Shown piece after piece: positions 12,923 through 22,879 of a stretch of 64,000 bases of DNA. The stretch covers positions 1 to 64,000 of the forward strand of contig SCSG01000032.1 of NCBI GenBank assembly GCA_004322135.1, in the 5' to 3' direction. The notes beneath the pieces were generated by a model. That model was not told the origin of the DNA. It did no database searches and saw only the letters and a list, made by a program, of their open reading frames with translations. The position numbers and the translations under genes are program-made. Each line of letters starts with the position of its first letter. Positions within the stretch are counted from its first letter, which is position 1. This stretch comes from Burkholderiaceae bacterium. GTDB lineage: Bacteria > Pseudomonadota > Gammaproteobacteria > Burkholderiales > Burkholderiaceae_B.

Positions 12923-15900
12923 CTACACCTCGGCCAGTTGCATGGCCGAATCGATATCCACTGCAACAATACGGGAAACCCCCTGTTCCTGCATCGTCAC
13001 ACCCACCAACTGGCGGGCAATCTGCATGGCAATCTTATTATGGGAAATAAACAAAAATTGCGTCTGATCACTCATGCTGTTCACCAAATTGGCATAACGC
13101 TCGGTATTGGCGTCATCCAGCGGCGCGTCGACTTCATCGAGCAGGCAGAACGGCGCCGGATTCAACTTGAACAACGCAAAGACAAGGGCCGTGGCAGCCA
13201 GAGCCTTCTCGCCGCCAGACAGCAGATAAATGCTGGTGTTGCGCTTACCCGGCGGCTGGGCCATGACCTGCACACCGGCATCCAGGATTTCGTCGCCAGT
13301 GATGATCAGCTTGGCTTCACCTCCCCCAAAAAGCTTGGGGAACAATTCGCCAAAGTGTCCGTTGACGGTATCGAAGGTTTCCCGCAGCAATTCGCGCGTT
13401 TCACGATCGATCTTGCGTATGGCATCTTCCAGCGTTTCAATCGCATTGCGCAGATCCTGGTACTGTAAATCCAGAAACCCCTTGCGCTCGCGTCCGGCAT
13501 TGAGTTCGTCCAGAGCCGCAAGGTTCACCGAACCCAGGCCGTCGATCTGGCGCGAGATGCGCTGCACTTCCGACTGCAGCCAGTCAACACGCTTCCACTC
13601 CTTCGGGTGTCCTTCCAGCAAGGCACGCAACGCCACGCGGTCAACCTCGGCTTCGTCAAGCTGCGCTGAAAACTGCTCGACCGCCAAACGCGCGGCCTGT
13701 TCCTGCAGCTGCAGTTCGGTAATGTGCGCGCGCCGCGGCTCGAGCGTCATCTCCAGCTTGACCCGATCTTCGTCGGCCGTGCGCAGCAAGGCGGCAAGGT
13801 TATCCAGTTCAATGCGCGAACGATTAAGAGACTCTTCGCGCGCGGCGCGTTGCTCGAGCGCATCCTGCAGTCCCGCCTGCGCAGCGGAAGCATCCAGCTC
13901 GAAAAGCTCGCCCTGAAGGCCTTCAAGTTCGACACCCGCGCGGCGGGCCTGCTCGGCGGCAAGTTGCTGATTGCGCTCGAGATCGGCCATGCGGCTGCGC
14001 AGCGACTTTTCGGCAAACTCTGCTTCGTGTACCTGGCGTTCGCATTCGCGCACCCGCAGACGCGCTGCTTCAGTCTCATCGGCCAGCGCCTCGCCCGAAA
14101 GCTCGGCATCGGAAAAACGCGACTGATGCTCGGCCAGCTCGGCGTCAAACGCCTCGAAACGGCCCTCGGCTTCTTCGCGGTTGGCGTTCTGCTCTTCCTG
14201 CTGCGCTGAAATCTCGGCGATTTCCTGTCGTATGCGGTCCGCGCGCTCGCCCGATTGCAGTGCCTGCTGGCGCAGGCGCGAGAGCTCGAGCTGCACATCA
14301 TGCAAGCGCTGGGTCAGCTCGGATACACGCAGCCGCGCCGGCGCCATGGCCTGCGACACTTGCTGCCACGCCGCGTCGGCATGCGCGGCCGCGCTGACAG
14401 ACTGATCCGCCACCAACTGTGCCGCCTTGATTTCCCGATGCAGGTTTTCGATTTCCTGCTGGCGGGCCAGCAAACCGGCCTGTTCTGAATCCGGAGCGTA
14501 AAACCGCACGCTGTTGCGGTCGACCAGATGCCCCTCCTTGACCACGTATCGCGCCGCTTCGGACAATTGATCACGCCCGGCCAGCGCTTCCGAAATATCC
14601 TGCGCTACATAGACATCGCGCAGCCACTGGCCAAGCAGGGAACGCAAATCAGGATCGGTAATACGCAGGAATGAAAATAGTGCCGTCTTACCCGCTATCG
14701 TGGCAGGTGCCGGCTGGGCTGGGGGAATCTGATAAAAGGCCAGGCGCGCGGGTGGCACGTCGGCCGTGAAAGCCCTGGCGTGCTCGAGCTGGCGAATTTC
14801 CAGCCCGGCCATGCGTTCACGCAACACCGCCTCGAAGGCCGTTTCCCAGCCTGGCTCCACATGCAGCTTTTGCCACAGGCGCCCCAGCGTATCCAATTCG
14901 TGCTTCTCGAGCCAGGGCTGGAGCGCACCCCGCTTCTGGACGTCTTCCTGCAGCTTGACGAGCGCCGACAGCCGCGCATCCAGCCGCGCAAGATTCCGCG
15001 CATCCTCCTGCGCGACAGCCTGCGCCTGACTGCGCTCGTGATCGAGTTCAGGCAGGCGTCCTTCAAGCGTGGCCAGCTGCTCGTGAGATTCCTTTACCTG
15101 CTGTTCAACAGCGGCACTATCGCCAGCCAGGCGCTCGACGTCGGCCGGATCCGGCGCGTTGAGTTCACGCAGTTCCTGCTCAAGACGCTCCCGCCGCAGC
15201 ACCAGCGCGGCGACCTGATGACCGGCATCACGTCCAGCCTGAGCAGCCAGGGCCAGATTCTGTTCCACTTGCGCCAGGACGGTGCGCATCTCGTCGCGCG
15301 AAATGCGCGCCTCGCGCACCCGGGCTTCCATCTCGGGCAAGCTGCCCGAAGCTTCCTCCGCGCGCGCCCTGGCCTCCTCTGTGCGACCACCCGCAACCTG
15401 CAGCTCGGTCTCGGCCAGCGCCAGCTGCTCGGCGCAATGCGTCTGCTGGTCAGTCCACTCTTGCATCTGCGCCTGCAACTGGCCGCGCCGTGACTGCACC
15501 CGGTTGCGGGAATCCACAACATGACGTATCTCAGCTTCGAGCCGGCTGACCAAGGCTCCTGCCTCGAAAAGCTGCCCCTGAGCGGCATGCACGGAATCAG
15601 CCGCAGCGTAGTGCGCTTGCCTGCGCGATTCCAGGACGGATTCGGTGGCACGCAGGCCTGCCGTAGCCTCTTCCAGCTCGTTCTGCGCCTGCTCGATAGC
15701 CAGGAATCGGGCCTTTTGCTCTTCGCGCGCGGCTTCTTCCCGAAGCAGCCACAATGCCTGCTGTTTGTGCTTGCCGTCTTCCTGCAGACTGCGGTAGCGG
15801 CCAGCAACTTCGGCCTGCACCTCGAGTCTTTCGAGCTGAGCATCGAGCTCGCGCATGATGTCTTCGACGCGGGTCAGGTTCTCGCGCGTGTCGCCAAGCC

Positions 15901-16447
15901 GGTTCTCGGTTTCCCGGCGCCTTTCCTTGTAGCGTGACACCCCCGCGGCCTCCTCAAGGAAAACACGCAGTTCTTCGGGCCGAGCTTCGATAAGGCGATT
16001 GATCATGCCCTGGCCGATAATGGCATAACCGCGGGCGCCCAGGCCAGTACCAAGGAAAATGTCGTGAATATCGCGCCGCCTGACCTGCTGATTATTCACA
16101 AAATAGCTGCTGGCCCCGTCGCGCGTCAGTACACGCCGCACGGCAATCTCGGTGTAGGCGCTCCATTGGCCTACCGCCCGACCTTCGGAATTGTCGAATA
16201 CCAGCTCAACGGACGCCCGGGCCGCGGGCTTGCGATTACCCGACCCATTGAAAATGACGTCCTGCATGGATTCGCCACGCAATTCGGAGGCCTTGGACTC
16301 GCCCAGCACCCACCGCACCGCGTCGATAATGTTGGATTTGCCGCAGCCATTTGGCCCAACAACCCCCACCAGCTGACTGGGTGTGGGGATAACCGTCGGC
16401 TCAACAAATGACTTGAAACCCGCTAGCTTTATTTGAGTCAAACGCAC
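12923..16447 (-). CDS. smc: Chromosome segregation protein SMC
   Basis: VRLTQIKLAGFKSFVEPT, GPNGCGKSNIIDAVRWVLGE, long coiled coil, YLLSGGEKALAATALVFALF, FCLLDEVDAPLDDAN. GTG at 16447 is a better start than the ORF start at 16654. Confidence 0.96.
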   Translation of the reverse strand: MRLTQIKLAGFKSFVEPTVIPTPSQLVGVVGPNGCGKSNIIDAVRWVLGESKASELRGESMQDVIFNGSGNRKPAARASVELVFDNSEGRAVGQWSAYTEIAVRRVLTRDGASSYFVNNQQVRRRDIHDIFLGTGLGARGYAIIGQGMINRLIEARPEELRVFLEEAAGVSRYKERRRETENRLGDTRENLTRVEDIMRELDAQLERLEVQAEVAGRYRSLQEDGKHKQQALWLLREEAAREEQKARFLAIEQAQNELEEATAGLRATESVLESRRQAHYAAADSVHAAQGQLFEAGALVSRLEAEIRHVVDSRNRVQSRRGQLQAQMQEWTDQQTHCAEQLALAETELQVAGGRTEEARARAEEASGSLPEMEARVREARISRDEMRTVLAQVEQNLALAAQAGRDAGHQVAALVLRRERLEQELRELNAPDPADVERLAGDSAAVEQQVKESHEQLATLEGRLPELDHERSQAQAVAQEDARNLARLDARLSALVKLQEDVQKRGALQPWLEKHELDTLGRLWQKLHVEPGWETAFEAVLRERMAGLEIRQLEHARAFTADVPPARLAFYQIPPAQPAPATIAGKTALFSFLRITDPDLRSLLGQWLRDVYVAQDISEALAGRDQLSEAARYVVKEGHLVDRNSVRFYAPDSEQAGLLARQQEIENLHREIKAAQLVADQSVSAAAHADAAWQQVSQAMAPARLRVSELTQRLHDVQLELSRLRQQALQSGERADRIRQEIAEISAQQEEQNANREEAEGRFEAFDAELAEHQSRFSDAELSGEALADETEAARLRVRECERQVHEAEFAEKSLRSRMADLERNQQLAAEQARRAGVELEGLQGELFELDASAAQAGLQDALEQRAAREESLNRSRIELDNLAALLRTADEDRVKLEMTLEPRRAHITELQLQEQAARLAVEQFSAQLDEAEVDRVALRALLEGHPKEWKRVDWLQSEVQRISRQIDGLGSVNLAALDELNAGRERKGFLDLQYQDLRNAIETLEDAIRKIDRETRELLRETFDTVNGHFGELFPKLFGGGEAKLIITGDEILDAGVQVMAQPPGKRNTSIYLLSGGEKALAATALVFALFKLNPAPFCLLDEVDAPLDDANTERYANLVNSMSDQTQFLFISHNKIAMQIARQLVGVTMQEQGVSRIVAVDIDSAMQLAEV

Positions 16448-16711
16448 AATAGGAACGCTAAGTTGGCAATGAATGGTTGACAAAGCGGATTGGGCAGGCC
16501 GCTGGCGAGTGCAATGCACACCGCCCCCGAACGCCGGACGCCCGACGCCGTCGTGAAACTGTTTCGTATGATAACGCACCGCAGGGGCGATCCCTAGCCA
16601 TGTGTAATTTACGGAAAATTTCCGATACGTCCGCGTGGCTAACGCTATACTCACTAACTGTTTTTGTTATTTGTTCACACTTCCCGCCCAACCCACACCA
16701 GAGACTGTCGA

Positions 16712-18016
16712 TTGAAAAAAGGCTTCTATCTCGTAATGACGGCCCAAGCGCTCTCATCTCTGGCTGACAACGCATTACTTATTGCTGCTATTGCACTGAT
16801 CGCCGACCTGCAGGGCCCGGACTGGCTGGTGCCCATGATGAAGTGGTGGTTTGCCCTTGCCTACGTCGTGCTGGCGGCATTCGTGGGCGCCTTCGCCGAC
16901 TCGTTCCCCAAAGGCCGGGTCATGTTTGCCACCAACGCCATCAAGCTTGCCGGCTGCATTCTCATGTTCACCTCGCAAATGATGGCGATGAACAACGACG
17001 CGCAACTGGTGCAAGTGTTCGTCGCCTACACCCTGGTCGGCATCGGGGCTGCGGCGTATTCGCCTGCCAAGTACGGCATTGTGACTGAAATGCTGCCGCC
17101 CGACCTGCTGGTCAAGGGCAATAGCTGGATCGAAGGCCTGACCGTACTGTCGATCATACTGGGAACCGTACTGGGTGGCTTCCTGATCAGCCCTGCGGCA
17201 TCCACCAGCCTGCTTTCGCACGCCTGGGTCAGTGCGGTGGCACAAAGCCGCACCGAAGCTGCAATTCTAATCATCGGCGTCGTCTATTTCCTGGCGGCCG
17301 CCTGCAACCTTCTTATCCCGCGCACCGGCGTCAGCTACCCCAAGCAGCAGACAAACCCCACCAAACTCTTCGCTGAATTCGCCAATTACGTCGTCATACT
17401 CTGGAAAGACAAGCTGGGGCAGATTTCGCTGGCGGTAACCACGCTCTTCTGGGGCGCGGGCGCAACGCTGCAACTGATTGTCATCGAGTGGGGTGCGCGC
17501 CATCTGGGCCTGCCGCTGGAGCGCTCATCCATACTAATGGGCGTCGCTGCAGTGGGTACGGTGGTCGGGTCGGTCAGTGCCGGGAAAATCCCGCTGAAGC
17601 GCGCGTTGACTGTTCTGCCGCTGGGCGTCGTGATGGGCCTTACAGTGCTGCTCATGCCACACGTTTATGCCGCCTGGGCCGTCTACGGCCTGCTGCTGCT
17701 GATAGGCGCGCTTTCGGGTTTCTTTGTCGTGCCCATGAATGCCCTGCTGCAACATCGCGGCCACGTCCTGCTGTCGGCGGGCCATTCCATTGCCGTGCAA
17801 AATTTCAATGAACAACTGAACATACTGCTCATGCTGGCCCTGTACAGCGCAATGCTGTGGCTTGAAGTGCCGATCAACGTCATCATCACCTTCTTCGGCC
17901 TGCTGGTGGCCATCCTGATGCTGCTGTTCATGCAATGGAGCCGCATGAACATCCGCAACGACCCCACACTGCTGACACAGATAGGCCAGCACGGCCACGG
18001 GCAGGCCCTACACTGA
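16712..18016 (+). CDS. lplT: Lysophospholipid transporter LplT (MFS)
   Basis: LKKGFYLVMTAQALSSLADNALLIAAIALI; 12-TM MFS pattern. TTG start proposed at 16712. Confidence 0.88.
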   Translation: MKKGFYLVMTAQALSSLADNALLIAAIALIADLQGPDWLVPMMKWWFALAYVVLAAFVGAFADSFPKGRVMFATNAIKLAGCILMFTSQMMAMNNDAQLVQVFVAYTLVGIGAAAYSPAKYGIVTEMLPPDLLVKGNSWIEGLTVLSIILGTVLGGFLISPAASTSLLSHAWVSAVAQSRTEAAILIIGVVYFLAAACNLLIPRTGVSYPKQQTNPTKLFAEFANYVVILWKDKLGQISLAVTTLFWGAGATLQLIVIEWGARHLGLPLERSSILMGVAAVGTVVGSVSAGKIPLKRALTVLPLGVVMGLTVLLMPHVYAAWAVYGLLLLIGALSGFFVVPMNALLQHRGHVLLSAGHSIAVQNFNEQLNILLMLALYSAMLWLEVPINVIITFFGLLVAILMLLFMQWSRMNIRNDPTLLTQIGQHGHGQALH

Positions 18017-19021
18017 ACGCGCCAGGTTCAAGTCACGCCAGGCATCAGCCTTGGCCTGCCCGCGCAACAACAGCCAGGCGGGGTGGTAGGTGGCCACGAC
18101 GGGAATCCGCGTGGCGCCATCAACGTCCAGCCAATGCACCTGCCCGCGTAATTGCTCCAGATCCAGCGGGTTTTGCAGCAACGACTGGGCGGCAAGATGC
18201 CCCAGCGCCAGAATGCGGTGCGGCTTGAGCAAGGTTATCTGACGCAGCAAATAAGGCCGGCACGCGGCAATTTCCTCGGGCGTGGGGTTGCGGCTGCCGC
18301 GTGGCTGGCACTTGACAAGGTTGGTGTAAAACACGGAAGCGTCCGGCCCGACGCCAACAGCCCGCAACATGGCATGCAGCAGTTCGCCTGCACGGCCCTG
18401 GAAAGGCAGGCCGACGCGATCGTCGTGGCCTCCGGGCGCTTCACCAATGACCATCCACTGAACCGTATCGACAGCTCCGGAGCCAAACACCGTCTGGGTG
18501 CGCCCGAGATAGAGGGGGCACGCCTCACACACAGCCACCTCATCGCGCAGCGCGGATAATTCGGTTGGCAAGGCGGGCGGCGGCACGGTGCCCGGTGCGG
18601 CGCTTGGTGCCCGCACACCCGCCGTCGAAGCCGCCATGCTCCCAACTGGAGCCTCGCGTCGGGGCGCCTTGCCCACGCGGGGTGCGCTGCCATCGGCACG
18701 GCCACCATTGCCAGCGATATTTCCACCTTTCAAAATCTGCGCGACGGAGCGCAGTCCATCCAGTTCGGGCGAAGGTGGCACGACCGAGTGTTGTCCCGCC
18801 TGTCCCGGGGAGGGCAGCGCGCCGCCCGCCGCTGGCATGGCAGCGTGTTCCGCCTGATCCGCGGATGGCGCCCCCTGCCGTATGGACGGCGCCTCGGCCG
18901 GAGCAAGGGGCACTTCCTGCGCAAACCGCCGTAACTGGCGCGGTTCAATACCAATCTCTTGCAGCCACACCCGTTGCACGGGAGAAAGCGTCCAGTCGGC
19001 GTGACCGTCGGCGGCCATCAC
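18008..19021 (-). CDS. Uracil-DNA glycosylase, family 4/5-like, with a long Pro/Ala-rich N-terminal region
   Basis: VCEACPLYLGRTQTVFGSG, WMVIGEAPGGHDDRVGLPFQGRAGELLHAML, VFYTNLVKCQPRGSRNPTPEEI, ATYHPAWLLLRGQAKADAW. Confidence 0.88.
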   Translation of the reverse strand: MMAADGHADWTLSPVQRVWLQEIGIEPRQLRRFAQEVPLAPAEAPSIRQGAPSADQAEHAAMPAAGGALPSPGQAGQHSVVPPSPELDGLRSVAQILKGGNIAGNGGRADGSAPRVGKAPRREAPVGSMAASTAGVRAPSAAPGTVPPPALPTELSALRDEVAVCEACPLYLGRTQTVFGSGAVDTVQWMVIGEAPGGHDDRVGLPFQGRAGELLHAMLRAVGVGPDASVFYTNLVKCQPRGSRNPTPEEIAACRPYLLRQITLLKPHRILALGHLAAQSLLQNPLDLEQLRGQVHWLDVDGATRIPVVATYHPAWLLLRGQAKADAWRDLNLARSV

Positions 19022-20274
19022 CCATGCCCTCCTGCAATTTTCAACACTTTCTCCATGATCCAGGCATCCTCGCGCTCACCACCACCCGTCGGGTAATAGC
19101 CCTTACGCGTGTTCATGTGAACATAGCCCCGATTAGCGTAAAAAGCCACGGCTCTCTCATTGGACGGCCTTACTTCCAGCATGATCCGGGGTAACTCATG
19201 CCGCACTGTCTCGTACTCGCAGTGGCGCAGCAGCGTATAGCCCACCCCCTTGCGCTGCGCATCCGGAAGGACGGCAATAAGCAGCAGATGGGCAATGTCC
19301 GGCGCAAACATGGCAAGACTGAATCCCACAATCCGCTCACCCAGGCGTGCCACCCACGCGCCATAGCCCGCCTCCAGCGCATCACGAAAATTGCCTGCGG
19401 TCCAGGGAAATGCCTGCACCGATGCTTCAATACTTGCCACTTCGCTTACATCGGCCATCTGCATGGGGACAATGGCCACCGGCGCTTGGGCCTTGGGATT
19501 GCCACCCAGCCCTTTTTCCCGCTCGACGGTGGTGTAAGCAACTTTGTCCCGCACATAAAGCGGCACCGCCCGATCGGGGGCAACGGTTTCACCCGCCAGC
19601 CAGGCCCGTTGCGCCAGGTGTGCCACCGCCTCGGCCGTGGCACGCTGCGCATCGCCCCGAACGGTCTGCAGCGAAGGGGTTTCTCTTAAGGTGACGACCA
19701 AGGAGGAAAGAGCCGGATAAGCCTCCGGCGCATCCCCCAGCAGCCGGATGGAAACCAGCGGCGGCGCAGCCGACTCGACACGCAGCCGCCAGCGCAGCTG
19801 TTCGAGCCATACACCTACATCAGACACGTTCAACAAAGCCGCCCCACACAGCACGTGCCAGCTGCCATCGACGGGCCGGTACGCGGCCGCGTAAACCTCG
19901 TTCATCCGAGCATCCTGCAGCACTACACGTACCGCCCCACCTGCGCCGCCATCCTGCTCGGCCACCGCCAGGAGCGATGGCACCGGAATCACCGGTATAT
20001 CCAGCGCATAAGCCATGCCCTGCGCCACCCCGCAAGCTACTCGCAGGCCTGTAAAGCCACCTGGCCCCTGCCCGAACGCAATCGCGGCCAATTGGCTGCG
20101 CCCGATATGCGCTTCGTCCAGCAGTTGATCCACCATGGGCAACAGGCGCTGTGCGTGTTCGCCAACGGCGTCGTGCCCCAGCGAGCGCACCTGTGTCTGG
20201 CCGCCACTTACCGACAGCAAGGCGACGCCGCACAGGCTGGAAGACGTCTCTAGCGCAAGAATATGTAGATCCAT
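19018..20274 (-). CDS. Fused TsaB (t6A37 biosynthesis) and RimI-like N-acetyltransferase
   Basis: N-terminus MDLHILALETSSSLCGVAL ... GQGPGGFTGLRVACGVAQGMA (TsaB); C-terminus VASIEASVQAFPWTAGNFRDALEAGYGAWV ... LLLIAVLPDAQRKGVGYTLL ... LEVRPSNERAVAFYANRGY (RimI). ATG at 20274. Confidence 0.9.
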   Translation of the reverse strand: MDLHILALETSSSLCGVALLSVSGGQTQVRSLGHDAVGEHAQRLLPMVDQLLDEAHIGRSQLAAIAFGQGPGGFTGLRVACGVAQGMAYALDIPVIPVPSLLAVAEQDGGAGGAVRVVLQDARMNEVYAAAYRPVDGSWHVLCGAALLNVSDVGVWLEQLRWRLRVESAAPPLVSIRLLGDAPEAYPALSSLVVTLRETPSLQTVRGDAQRATAEAVAHLAQRAWLAGETVAPDRAVPLYVRDKVAYTTVEREKGLGGNPKAQAPVAIVPMQMADVSEVASIEASVQAFPWTAGNFRDALEAGYGAWVARLGERIVGFSLAMFAPDIAHLLLIAVLPDAQRKGVGYTLLRHCEYETVRHELPRIMLEVRPSNERAVAFYANRGYVHMNTRKGYYPTGGGEREDAWIMEKVLKIAGGHG

Positions 20275-20669
20275 AAAGAATATTTTAAGCCGTCGCCGTT
20301 GCGGCACGCTCCATGCAACACGATGGCAAGGCATCTGAAGCCTGCTTACATTTACGATTCGGAATCCCGGCGTGAACAGTGCGTTGAACCCAGAGCCCTG
20401 CGCGCCGTGGCACCCCCACTTTGCGAACGGCACGCTGGACGCAAACACCTTGAATTAGCGGATTAATTATGAGCCATTCAGCGTAATCAACAAAAATCTC
20501 TACCATTTTTACAAGTGTAATGATAGGCTATCCACATTGGGAGTAAGGTCAAATATTGCGCGGCGGAGCACGGCCGAAATTGTAATGCACGTTGTACCAA
20601 ACGCTTAATGTGTAATATCTTGTTACTTTCCCCTTCACGGGCCTTCTCGATGCTGTTACATTTTCAGTT

Positions 20670-21404
20670 ATGAACACACAAAACCAATCTTTGACACGCA
20701 AAATTCTTGTTGTCGACGACGACCCCAGGCTGCGTGACCTGTTGCGTCGATATCTATCGGAACAAGGCTTCAATGTCTTTGTTGCCGAAGACGCCAAGGA
20801 GATGTCGAAAATCTGGCAACGCGAACACTTCGATCTGCTTGTGCTCGACCTCATGCTGCCCGGCGAAGACGGCCTATCCATCTGCCGCCGCCTGCGAGGT
20901 GGACACGACAACACACCCATCATCATGCTCACTGCCAAGGCCGAAGAAATCGACCGTATCGTCGGGCTTGAAATGGGCGCGGACGATTACCTTTCCAAGC
21001 CGTTCAACCCGCGCGAGCTGCTCGCTCGCGTCAACGCCATCCTGCGCCGCCGCGGCACCGAAGAACACCCCGGCGCGCCCAGCCAGGAAAACGAATCCAT
21101 CGAGTTCGGCCCCTACATGCTCAACCTCTCCACCCGCACGCTCACGCGCAACGACGAGCAGGTGCCCATTACCACGGGCGAATTCTCCGTACTCAAGGTT
21201 TTCGCGCGCCATCCAAAAATCCCGCTGTCCCGCGACAAACTCATGGAACTGGCCAGGGGACGCGAATACGAAGCCTTCGACCGCAGCCTGGACGTACAGA
21301 TTTCCCGGTTACGCAAGCTGATCGAGCCCAATCCCTCCAAGCCCGTATTCATCCAGACCGTCTGGGGGCTGGGCTATGTATTTGTCCCCGACGGCGGTCG
21401 ATAA
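20670..21404 (+). CDS. ompR: OmpR-type response regulator
   Basis: Receiver domain (KILVVDDDPRLRDLLRRYL, LVLDLMLPGEDGLSICRRLR) and winged-helix DNA-binding domain (DVQISRLRKLIEPNPSKPVFIQTVWGLGYVFVPDG). Confidence 0.94.
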   Translation: MNTQNQSLTRKILVVDDDPRLRDLLRRYLSEQGFNVFVAEDAKEMSKIWQREHFDLLVLDLMLPGEDGLSICRRLRGGHDNTPIIMLTAKAEEIDRIVGLEMGADDYLSKPFNPRELLARVNAILRRRGTEEHPGAPSQENESIEFGPYMLNLSTRTLTRNDEQVPITTGEFSVLKVFARHPKIPLSRDKLMELARGREYEAFDRSLDVQISRLRKLIEPNPSKPVFIQTVWGLGYVFVPDGGR

Positions 21405-21437
21405 CTCCCCCCGAAGGCAACACTTCGGGAAGCTTAA

Positions 21438-22826
21438 ATGTCGCTTTCCCTGCAGCACTTCGGCCAGCTGACTTCACGCCTCAAGCTGGGCCTGTTCAGT
21501 CGCTCGTTCCTGCTGCTGGCCGCACTGATGCTGGTCAGTCTGGGGGCTTGGCTGCAGGTGTTCTTCAGCATGGAAGAAGGTCCGCGCGCCATACAAATGG
21601 CGCAACGCGTTGCTACGTCCGTCAGCATCACCCGATCGGCGCTGGTCTATGCTCCGCCCAGTGTAAGACCGGCCCTGATGCTCGATCTGGCCACCAAAGA
21701 AAGCCTGCGCGTGCAGCCACGTGAATACTCAGACAGGCTTGAGCCGCTGCCCAACTCGAACTACTGGAATCACGTCGCCGCCGAAATCAAGAAGCGCCAG
21801 GGCACCAATACGCAAATCATGTGGGCTGTCAACGGCATGCCCGGCATCTGGGTCAGCTTTGACATCAACAAAGACCATTACTGGCTCGTATTCGACAGGG
21901 AGCAACTGGGCCTGACGGCTGGCATTGAATGGTTCAGCTGGGGCGCGACTGCCCTGCTCCTGGCCCTGATCGGTTCTGCAGTCAGTGTGCGGTTCGTCAA
22001 CCGCCCCCTGGCTCAGCTGGCCAAGGTGGCCCAGCAGGTGGCACGCGGGGAAACGCCTTCACCGCTGCCCGAAAAAGGACCCCTTGAAATACGCGACATG
22101 AACATCGCGTTCAACCGAATGGCGCGCGACCTGAGACAAACGGAAGCCGACCGCGAAATCATGCTGGCCGGCATCTCGCACGACCTGCGCACACCGTTGG
22201 CGCGCATGCGGCTGGAAATCGAAATGAGCACCGTCAGCGAAGAGGCGCGCCAGGCCATTGACGAAGACCTCGCCCAGATCGACCACAGCATCGGGCAACT
22301 GATGGAATATGCGCGGCCGGCCGGCGCCGTACCCGAGCAGGGAATTGACGTTTCCGCCGTCCTGCATGACCTGTACGAACGGGAACGTTCGCACACCGAG
22401 TCGCTGGGCGGCCACCTTACCTCGTCCATCACAGGCGGGCTATACGCGCGCATCACGGCGCACGACCTCAAGCGCGTCGTCAGCAACCTCATCGAAAACG
22501 CCCGCCGCTATGGCCGTTCGCCCAGTGACGACAACGTCTACATTAACCTGGCCGCAAGGCCCGAAAGCGGCCTGGTCGTCATAGAAGTCACCGACCAGGG
22601 AACAGGGATCGCCGAGGCCGACGTCGAGCGGTTGCTGCGCCCGTTCTCGCGCGGTGAATCGGCGCGTACCGGGGTCAGTGGCGCCGGACTGGGGCTGGCC
22701 ATCGTCGAACGCCTTCTGGGTCAGGTGGGTGGACAGCTGAAACTGCTTTCACGCGCCTCAGGCGGGCTGGTAGCCCACATAGAATTGCCGCGAAGCCGAG
22801 GCAAAGGCCTGCCGCAGGAGGCCTGA
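21438..22826 (+). CDS. envZ: EnvZ-type sensor histidine kinase
   Basis: N-terminal TM, HAMP, HisKA (AGISHDLRTPLARMRLEIEMS), HATPase (NLIENARRYG, DQGTGI, GAGLGLAIVERL); downstream of ompR. Confidence 0.92.
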   Translation: MSLSLQHFGQLTSRLKLGLFSRSFLLLAALMLVSLGAWLQVFFSMEEGPRAIQMAQRVATSVSITRSALVYAPPSVRPALMLDLATKESLRVQPREYSDRLEPLPNSNYWNHVAAEIKKRQGTNTQIMWAVNGMPGIWVSFDINKDHYWLVFDREQLGLTAGIEWFSWGATALLLALIGSAVSVRFVNRPLAQLAKVAQQVARGETPSPLPEKGPLEIRDMNIAFNRMARDLRQTEADREIMLAGISHDLRTPLARMRLEIEMSTVSEEARQAIDEDLAQIDHSIGQLMEYARPAGAVPEQGIDVSAVLHDLYERERSHTESLGGHLTSSITGGLYARITAHDLKRVVSNLIENARRYGRSPSDDNVYINLAARPESGLVVIEVTDQGTGIAEADVERLLRPFSRGESARTGVSGAGLGLAIVERLLGQVGGQLKLLSRASGGLVAHIELPRSRGKGLPQEA

Positions 22827-22879
22827 ATCCAATGGCATAATGTAGACACAAATACGCCATTCGCAAGTCGGGAGTTCAC

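Noticed and set aside
16448-16654. Upstream 69-codon extension of SMC
   Set aside because: The extension has no SMC similarity; the family N-terminus (VRLTQIKLAGFKSF) begins at the GTG at 16447.
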